Below, piece after piece: positions 1 to 4,852 of a DNA stretch of 6,424 nt; the stretch's first letter is position 1; every line of letters starts with the position of its first letter. A model generated the notes under the pieces. That model did no database searches, had not been told where the DNA came from, and was given only the letters and a program-made list of their open reading frames with translations. A program made the position numbers and the translations under genes. Origin of the DNA: Candidatus Apopatosoma intestinale (lineage in GTDB: Bacteria > Bacillota > Clostridia > Oscillospirales > CAG-272); the NCBI GenBank assembly GCA_018064545.1, contig JAGHUY010000247.1:1-6424 (forward strand). The letters are read 5' to 3'.

Positions 1-675
1 GGGAATATCCGTCATATTGCTTTTATCATGGACGGAAACGGCCGATGGGCCAAAGCAAGGCTTATGCCGAGAGAATTCGGCCATAAAGAGGGGGCCAAAA
101 CGTTTCGCCGGATTGCGCGGCACTGTCTGGATATCGGGTTGGAAGTCACAACGGTCTATGCGTTTTCCACCGAAAACTGGAAGCGTCCGGAAAGTGAAGT
201 GGCGGCGATCATGGGTCTGCTTCGGGAGTATATCGACGAACTTTTGGGAAAATTCAAGGAGGAAAATGCCCGTGTCGTTTTTCTCGGGAATAAGAGTATT
301 TTTCCGGAAGAGATTCGTCGAGATATGACGTATCTGGAAGAATGTACCAAAGATCGCAAGCAAATGCTTTGTATCGCCGTCAACTACGGCGGACGGGCGG
401 AGATCACCGACGCAGTAAACGCACTGATCGCCGAGGGAAAGACGAGCATTACCGAAGAGGACATCACGTCGCGTATTGATTCCGGTATCTGCCCGCCGCC
501 CGATATGATTATCCGGACGGGCAGAGAAAAACGCTTGTCTAACTTTCTGACATGGCAATCCGTCTATTCCGAACTCGTCTTTTCCGACACGTTGTGGCCG
601 GACTTTTCTGAGGAGGAACTGGACGGGATCATTCGCGATTATCAGACGATTCACAGAAGATTCGGAGGGATTTGA
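1..675 (+). CDS. uppS: Undecaprenyl diphosphate synthase (cis-prenyltransferase), 5' partial
   Basis: It condenses farnesyl diphosphate with eight isopentenyl diphosphates to form C55 undecaprenyl diphosphate, the lipid carrier for peptidoglycan and other wall polymers; it acts at the cytoplasmic face of the membrane. The reading frame is open from base 1, and the ATG at 28 is the internal Met of the family motif HIAFIMDGNGRWA, so the true start lies upstream. About 10-30 residues are missing; 224 are visible. By visible-residue number, the catalytic Asp is D11, FSTENW follows at about 55-60, NYGGR lies mid-protein, and the C-terminal RTGREKRLSNF block (172-182) is followed by YSEL with the Mg-binding Glu at E191 (E. 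coli Glu213). The protein ends in RRFGGI, a usual Firmicutes C-terminus, so the 3' end is complete. One oddity is Arg175, where the family normally has Gly (RTGGE or RTSGE). Its stop codon lies two bases before cdsA. Confidence 0.97.
   Translation, partial: GNIRHIAFIMDGNGRWAKARLMPREFGHKEGAKTFRRIARHCLDIGLEVTTVYAFSTENWKRPESEVAAIMGLLREYIDELLGKFKEENARVVFLGNKSIFPEEIRRDMTYLEECTKDRKQMLCIAVNYGGRAEITDAVNALIAEGKTSITEEDITSRIDSGICPPPDMIIRTGREKRLSNFLTWQSVYSELVFSDTLWPDFSEEELDGIIRDYQTIHRRFGGI
664..669 (+). promoter_or_regulatory. Ribosome-binding site that decides the cdsA start
   Basis: GGAGGG lies inside the last codons of uppS. It is 8 bases from the TTG at 678 but only 2 bases from the TTG at 672. The spacing favours 678 as the cdsA start, and no in-frame ATG occurs before the one at 768, which would remove the first membrane helix. 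Confidence 0.75.
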
Positions 676-677
676 TT

Positions 678-1544
678 TTGGTAAAACGCATCATTACGGC
701 GGCCGTATGCCTTGGCCTCTTGATTCCGACTTTGGTTTTTTCCGACACCTGGGTGTTCTTTGCCGTTATGACCGTTTTGGCGGTCATCGGCGTCTATGAA
801 CTCTGCGGTTGCATCGGCATCCGCAAGCAGTTTTTCCTCTCGGTGCCGACGTATCTGATCACCATTGCGGCGATGGTTCTGACGTTTTATTTCCGCTATA
901 AGGCGATTTATCTCCCTCTTATTTGCTTTGCCATTCTGCTGTTTATGTTCATTGAGTTCACCGCCTCCATGCTGTCCACCGGGAACGTCCGGTTTTCTCA
1001 GGCGGGTGAGGCGATCTCTTTTACTGCTTACATTGCCGTCGGTTTTCTCTGCATTCTGTTGCTTCGCAACCTCGGCGACACGGGACGGTATCTGTATCTG
1101 CTCGTTTTCATCGGGGCTTGGTCGACCGATACCGGTGCCTATTTTGCCGGCGTGACGCTCGGAAAGCACAAGTTGATTCCGGAGGTCAGCCCGAATAAGA
1201 CGGTGGAAGGGGCAATCGGCGGCGTTCTCGGTTGCCTTGTCGGATTTGCCATCTACGGCGGTATTCTGTCGGCCATCGGAAACGTGACCGTTCATTTTCT
1301 CCCGCTCATGGTCATCGGACTGATCACTCCCGTGATCTCGCAGATCGGCGATCTGATCGCTTCCTATATCAAAAGAGAACAGGGAATCAAGGATTACGGC
1401 AATCTGTTTCCGGGGCACGGCGGCGTTCTCGACCGTTTTGATTCCATCCTTGCCGTCTCCCAATTCCTCTACGCATTCGCCTTTTTGACCGAATACTTCG
1501 GCCGGTTTACGGTTTTTGAAGTTCTCGAAGCAGTCATAGTATAA
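678..1544 (+). CDS. cdsA: Phosphatidate cytidylyltransferase (CDP-diglyceride synthase)
   Basis: It converts phosphatidic acid and CTP to CDP-diacylglycerol and diphosphate, the branch point for phosphatidylglycerol, cardiolipin and phosphatidylserine; it is an integral membrane enzyme. The protein has 288 residues, in the usual family range, and alternates strongly hydrophobic spans (about 5-40, 50-100, 113-160, 176-222, 255-272) with short polar loops, consistent with eight or so helices. A conserved WSTDTGAYFAG segment is at 148-158 and SPNKTVEG at 171-178. The CDS-family signature at 229-255 is complete: S229, K232, R233, K238, D239, P245, H247, G248, G249, D252, R253 and D255. The start is a TTG; the in-frame TTG two codons upstream (672) overlaps the uppS stop but is too close to the Shine-Dalgarno. 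It starts two bases after uppS and ends one base before dxr, so all three should share one transcript. Confidence 0.96.
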   Translation: MVKRIITAAVCLGLLIPTLVFSDTWVFFAVMTVLAVIGVYELCGCIGIRKQFFLSVPTYLITIAAMVLTFYFRYKAIYLPLICFAILLFMFIEFTASMLSTGNVRFSQAGEAISFTAYIAVGFLCILLLRNLGDTGRYLYLLVFIGAWSTDTGAYFAGVTLGKHKLIPEVSPNKTVEGAIGGVLGCLVGFAIYGGILSAIGNVTVHFLPLMVIGLITPVISQIGDLIASYIKREQGIKDYGNLFPGHGGVLDRFDSILAVSQFLYAFAFLTEYFGRFTVFEVLEAVIV

Positions 1545-1545
1545 T
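1516..1545 (+). promoter_or_regulatory. Possible sigma-A-like promoter at the end of cdsA
   Basis: A perfect TATAAT hexamer lies at 1540-1545, directly before the dxr ATG, with TTGAAG (4 of 6 matches to TTGACA) at 1516-1521 and an 18-base spacer. A transcript would be expected to start near 1552, just inside dxr and past its ATG, so it could supply the downstream genes (rseP, ispG, polC) but not full-length Dxr. The hexamer overlaps the cdsA stop codon and may be chance. Confidence 0.25.
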
Positions 1546-2694
1546 ATGGAAAAACAAAGAATAACATTATTGGGATCGACCGGTTCGATTGGTGTCCAGA
1601 CCCTTGACGTGGCGCGTTTCCGCGGTCTTTCGGTGGACGCGATCGGTTTCGGTTCCGACATTCAAAAAGGCGAAGAGCAGATTCGCGCTTTTTCTCCCCG
1701 TTTTTGTGCGGTGGCCGATGAAAAAGCCGCATGGGAACTGAAAACCCGCGTCAAAGATACGAACGTAAAAATCTATGCCGGAAGTCACGGCATTTGCGAC
1801 ATGATCGCCGACAGCGCGTCAGACGTCTGTCTGAATGCCATCAGCGGCTTTGCCGGGCTTCTTCCCACCATGGCCGCTCTCTCTTCCTGCCGCCGGCTGG
1901 CTCTTGCCAACAAAGAAACGCTGGTCGCGGCGGGGGAGATCGTCATGAAAACCGCCGCCGATAAGGGGTGCGAGATCATTCCGGTCGACAGCGAACACAG
2001 CGCCATTTTCCAGTGCTTACAAGCCGGAAAGAAACGGGAAGTCAAAAAACTGATTCTCACCTGTTCCGGCGGGGCTTTCTTCGGGTATACCAAAGAACAG
2101 TTAAGATCCGTGACGAGAGAGCAGGCTCTCGGTCATCCCACGTGGAATATGGGAGCTAAGATCACGGTAGACTGTGCTTCCTTGATGAACAAAGGACTGG
2201 AAGTCATCGAGGCGATGCATCTGTTTTCGCTTCCCCCCGAACAGATTCAAGTGGTGATCCATCGGGAGAGCATCATTCATTCAATGGTGGAATATCTTGA
2301 TAACACGGTCGTGGCGCAACTCGGCGTCTCCGATATGAGAATGCCGATCGGGTATGCGCTTTCCTATCCGGATCGCGCGCCGCTTCCCGGGGAGGCATTG
2401 GATTTTGCGAAACTCGGAAAACTGACGTTTTTCCGACCCGACACCGATACGTTTCCGCTTTTGTCTCTGGCCGTCCGGTCAGCCGGACGCGGCGGGATCA
2501 TCCCCTGCGCGATGAATGCGGCAAATGAGGAGGCCGTCCGCCTCTTTTTGGATGGCAAAATCGGTTTTACCGATATTTTTACCGTGGTGGAAGAGGTCAC
2601 CGACGGGTATGCCGATCAGGCTTCTCCGACCTTGTCAGACATTTTATCAGTCAATGAAGAAGCGCGGGAACGGGTCAGAGAAAAAGTGAGATAA
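1546..2694 (+). CDS. dxr: 1-deoxy-D-xylulose 5-phosphate reductoisomerase
   Basis: It is the second enzyme of the MEP pathway: it isomerises and reduces DXP to 2-C-methyl-D-erythritol 4-phosphate with NADPH and a divalent metal, in the cytoplasm; it is the target of fosmidomycin. The protein has 382 residues, close to the usual length. The N-terminal NADPH-binding Rossmann motif GSTGSIG is at 10-16, and NKETLVAAGE is at 122-131. The metal ligands are D148 and E150 (PVDSEHS) and E219 (NKGLE). The flexible active-site loop includes S174 and the HPTWNMG stretch with W200. The C-terminal part carries HSMVEY and AQLGVSDMR and ends in a helical domain. Two departures from consensus stand out: C210 replaces the phosphate-binding Ser (E. 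coli Ser222), and SGGAF replaces SGGPF. No clear Shine-Dalgarno precedes the ATG, which lies one base after the cdsA stop, so termination-reinitiation is likely. Confidence 0.98.
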   Translation: MEKQRITLLGSTGSIGVQTLDVARFRGLSVDAIGFGSDIQKGEEQIRAFSPRFCAVADEKAAWELKTRVKDTNVKIYAGSHGICDMIADSASDVCLNAISGFAGLLPTMAALSSCRRLALANKETLVAAGEIVMKTAADKGCEIIPVDSEHSAIFQCLQAGKKREVKKLILTCSGGAFFGYTKEQLRSVTREQALGHPTWNMGAKITVDCASLMNKGLEVIEAMHLFSLPPEQIQVVIHRESIIHSMVEYLDNTVVAQLGVSDMRMPIGYALSYPDRAPLPGEALDFAKLGKLTFFRPDTDTFPLLSLAVRSAGRGGIIPCAMNAANEEAVRLFLDGKIGFTDIFTVVEEVTDGYADQASPTLSDILSVNEEARERVREKVR

Positions 2695-2695
2695 A

Positions 2696-2709
2696 CCTTT
2701 GTAAAGGAG
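2696..2709 (+). promoter_or_regulatory. rseP ribosome-binding site within a short inverted repeat
   Basis: The only gap longer than 12 bases in the window (2695-2714) holds AAAGGAG at 2703-2709, five bases from the rseP ATG. It overlaps the perfect inverted repeat CCTTT-GT-AAAGG at 2696-2707. As RNA this allows a four-pair stem with a four-base loop that would cover part of the Shine-Dalgarno. The stem is weak, and a regulatory effect is only an inference. Confidence 0.6.
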
Positions 2710-2714
2710 CCGAT

Positions 2715-3746
2715 ATGTGGTATGTTTTGTTTGCCATTCTTCTGTTTGGCATTCTGATTATCGTTCATGAACTCGGTCATTTTCTGACCGCCCGACTGTT
2801 CCATGTCACAATCCGTGAGTTTTCCATCGGAATGGGTCCGAAACTGGTATGGGGACAGTCCAAAAAGAGCGGAACGCTGTATGCGCTCCGCGCTCTGCCG
2901 ATCGGCGGATACGTCAGTATGCTCGGAGAAGATGAGGCCAGCGACGATGAGGGCTCTTTTTCCGGAAAACCTGTGTGGCAACGTTTTCTGATCACGGCGG
3001 CCGGCTCGTTTTCCAACCTTCTTCTCGGTTTTCTGATCATGGCTTTTCTCGTCTTTTCTATGGAACACATCTATTCTCCGACGGTGACGTCGTTCGGTGC
3101 GAAGGCCACGTCCAACGCGGAAGGCGGTCTGGAAGTCGGAGATACGCTCATCCGCGTAGGCCCCCGCCGCGTCCATACGGCAAACGATATGATCTATGCC
3201 ATCGGACGCTACGGAACGGAGCCGGTGGATCTGATCGTTCTGCGGAACGGCGAGAAAATGAAGTTGGAGGACGTCGTTTTCCCGACCTATACGGAACAGG
3301 GGATCGTGTTCGGCGACCGGGACTTTAACGTGAGGGGAACCGATCGGAACGTTTTCACGCTTCTGCGTCATACATGGTATCAATCGACGATGACGGTCCG
3401 CATGGTCTATGATTCTCTCGGCGATCTGTTGACCGGAAAATACGGCATCAAAGAAGTGTCCGGTCCGGTCGGCGTTACCCAAGTCATTACCGAAACGGCT
3501 AAATCAAAGGATTTTGATAATCTTTTGTATCTGTTTGTCGTTTTGGCGATCAACCTTGGTATCATGAATTTACTGCCGTTTCCGGCTTTGGACGGCGGAC
3601 GTCTGGTATTCCAACTTTGGGAATGGATTACAAAGAAGCCCGTCAAACCGGAAATCGAAGGATATATTCATTTTGCCGGTATTCTGATTCTTCTCGCCTT
3701 CATGGCAATCATCAGCGTAAAAGATATTATTTATTTGTTTCGTTAA
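2715..3746 (+). CDS. rseP: RseP/RasP-type site-2 intramembrane zinc metalloprotease
   Basis: This family cuts membrane-embedded substrates within the bilayer: anti-sigma factors after a first site-1 cut, and remnant signal peptides. The protein has 343 residues, a length typical of single-PDZ Gram-positive members. The first helix (about 3-25) carries the zinc motif HELGH, with H18, E19 and H22. A membrane-reentrant beta region with IGGYVSMLGE follows at 63-72. A second helix lies at about 91-114, and a single PDZ domain spans about 122-185, centred on GGLEVGDTLIRV. SGPVGV is at 249-254. The third helix is followed by NLLPFPALDGGR at 285-296, where D293 is the third zinc ligand, and the last helix is at about 318-336. 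Its substrate cannot be told from the window; no sigma or anti-sigma gene is visible. The start is well supported by AAAGGAG five bases upstream. It lies between dxr and ispG, a conserved position with no evident catalytic link to the MEP pathway. Confidence 0.96.
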   Translation: MWYVLFAILLFGILIIVHELGHFLTARLFHVTIREFSIGMGPKLVWGQSKKSGTLYALRALPIGGYVSMLGEDEASDDEGSFSGKPVWQRFLITAAGSFSNLLLGFLIMAFLVFSMEHIYSPTVTSFGAKATSNAEGGLEVGDTLIRVGPRRVHTANDMIYAIGRYGTEPVDLIVLRNGEKMKLEDVVFPTYTEQGIVFGDRDFNVRGTDRNVFTLLRHTWYQSTMTVRMVYDSLGDLLTGKYGIKEVSGPVGVTQVITETAKSKDFDNLLYLFVVLAINLGIMNLLPFPALDGGRLVFQLWEWITKKPVKPEIEGYIHFAGILILLAFMAIISVKDIIYLFR

Positions 3747-3750
3747 AGGA
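3745..3750 (+). promoter_or_regulatory. ispG ribosome-binding site overlapping the rseP stop
   Basis: AAAGGA begins within the rseP TAA stop codon (3744-3746) and is 8 bases from the ispG ATG. A ribosome finishing rseP would sit over this site, which suggests coupled translation of the two genes. Confidence 0.8.
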
Positions 3751-3758
3751 TAAACTGC

Positions 3759-4844
3759 ATGACTTATTGTGACATTCGGAAAAAAACCAAGGAAATAACG
3801 GTCGGCTCCATGAAAATCGGGGGAAACGCTCCGATCGCGATCCAGTCGATGACCAACACCGACTCCGCCCGGTTTGAGCCGACATATGCGCAAATCAAGG
3901 AATTGGAGGCGGCGGGCTGTGACATCGTCCGTTTGACCGTCCCGGATATGGAGGCGGTGAAAACGGTCGCCAGACTGAAAGAAGCGGATATCCGTATCCC
4001 CCTTGTCGCCGACATCCATTTTGATTATCGGCTTGCCGTCGAAGCGGCGGAAGCGGGAATCGACAAAATCCGGATCAACCCCGGAAATATCGGCGACGAG
4101 GAAAAGGTGAAAGCCGTCGTCCGTGCGTGTAACAGTCATCATATTCCGATTCGGATCGGCGTCAATTCCGGCTCTTTGGAAAAAAGCATTCTCGCTCGTT
4201 ACGGTTCTCCGACGGCGGAGGCCCTTTGCGAAAGTGCCCTTGGGCATATTGCGATATTGGAACGGCTTGATTTTACCGATATTGCCGTCTCCATCAAATC
4301 GAGCGACGTGTATACCATGATTAAGGCCAATCAACTTCTCTCCGAAGCCTGTTCGTATCCGCTTCATCTCGGCGTTACCGAGTCCGGGCACGGGGAGGCG
4401 GGAAAACTGAAATCCGCCATCGGTATCGGCTCGCTTATTTCGCAGGGGATCGGGGACACGATCCGCGTTTCTCTGACGGACAACCCGGTGGAGGAAGTTG
4501 CGGCGGCAAGAAACATTCTGAAAGCTCTCTCCCTTTACGAGGGCGGGTATATCAATGTCATCTCCTGTCCGACTTGCGGACGTACCAAAATTGATCTGAT
4601 CCCGATCTGCCGCGAACTGGAAAAACGGTTTTCCGCCATTCAAACCGATAAAAAAATCACTGTCGCCGTCATGGGATGCGTGGTGAACGGCCCGGGTGAA
4701 GCCGCGGAAGCCGACGTCGGGATCGCGGGGGGCAAAGGAGAGGCCGTTTTGTTCCGCAAAGGCGAAAAAATCCGCAAAATCCGGGAAGAAGATATTGCCG
4801 ATGAACTGACCCGAGAAGTAGAAAGACTGCTGGAAAAGGAATGA
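3759..4844 (+). CDS. ispG: 4-hydroxy-3-methylbut-2-en-1-yl diphosphate synthase (HMBPP synthase)
   Basis: It is the sixth MEP-pathway enzyme (GcpE): a [4Fe-4S] enzyme that reductively opens the cyclic diphosphate MEcPP to HMBPP, which IspH then turns into IPP and DMAPP. The protein has 361 residues, near the E. coli length of 372, with no insert of the kind found in plant and some other long forms. The N-terminal TIM-barrel part carries IGGNAPIAIQSMTNTD (20-35), ADIHFDYRLA (84-93), KIRINPGNIGD (103-113) and TESGHGEAG (207-215). The C-terminal cluster domain has CPTCGRT (C270 and C273) and MGCVVNGPGEA (C307), with E314 as the fourth ligand; this matches E. coli C270, C273, C305 and E312. The start at 3759 is supported by AAAGGA 8 bases upstream and by the usual distance to IGG. 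Two A7 tracts (3780-3786 and 4650-4656) lie inside the gene. It shares the transcript with dxr, so two steps of one pathway are co-expressed. Confidence 0.98.
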   Translation: MTYCDIRKKTKEITVGSMKIGGNAPIAIQSMTNTDSARFEPTYAQIKELEAAGCDIVRLTVPDMEAVKTVARLKEADIRIPLVADIHFDYRLAVEAAEAGIDKIRINPGNIGDEEKVKAVVRACNSHHIPIRIGVNSGSLEKSILARYGSPTAEALCESALGHIAILERLDFTDIAVSIKSSDVYTMIKANQLLSEACSYPLHLGVTESGHGEAGKLKSAIGIGSLISQGIGDTIRVSLTDNPVEEVAAARNILKALSLYEGGYINVISCPTCGRTKIDLIPICRELEKRFSAIQTDKKITVAVMGCVVNGPGEAAEADVGIAGGKGEAVLFRKGEKIRKIREEDIADELTREVERLLEKE

Positions 4845-4852
4845 TCGAATGA
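4835..4852 (+). promoter_or_regulatory. polC translation start with nested ATGA overlaps
   Basis: AAAGGA at 4835-4840 is 8 bases from the polC ATG at 4849. Between them an out-of-frame ATG at 4841 overlaps the ispG TGA as ATGA. It opens a three-codon frame (Met-Ile-Glu) whose TGA at 4850-4852 overlaps the polC ATG, again as ATGA. The Shine-Dalgarno touches the first ATG with no spacer, so direct initiation there is unlikely, but a terminating ribosome could restart at either ATG. Confidence 0.7.

Noticed and set aside
28..30. ATG at 28 as the uppS start
   Set aside because: It is the Met of the conserved HIAFIMDGNGRWA motif, and the frame with matching family residues continues to base 1, so the gene is truncated by the window edge.
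651..1661. 336-codon minus-strand frame opposite cdsA
   Set aside because: It is codon-aligned with cdsA; its translation is rich in Arg, Asp, Gln and His, as expected for the complement of hydrophobic membrane codons. No promoter or motif was seen.
2695..2714. Transcription terminator between dxr and rseP
   Set aside because: The inverted repeat is only five base pairs with a two-base centre and has no T-run after it. The gap is too short for a typical terminator plus a new promoter.
2616..3482. 288-codon minus-strand frame opposite rseP
   Set aside because: It is codon-aligned with rseP, with a polar, low-complexity translation and no family resemblance.
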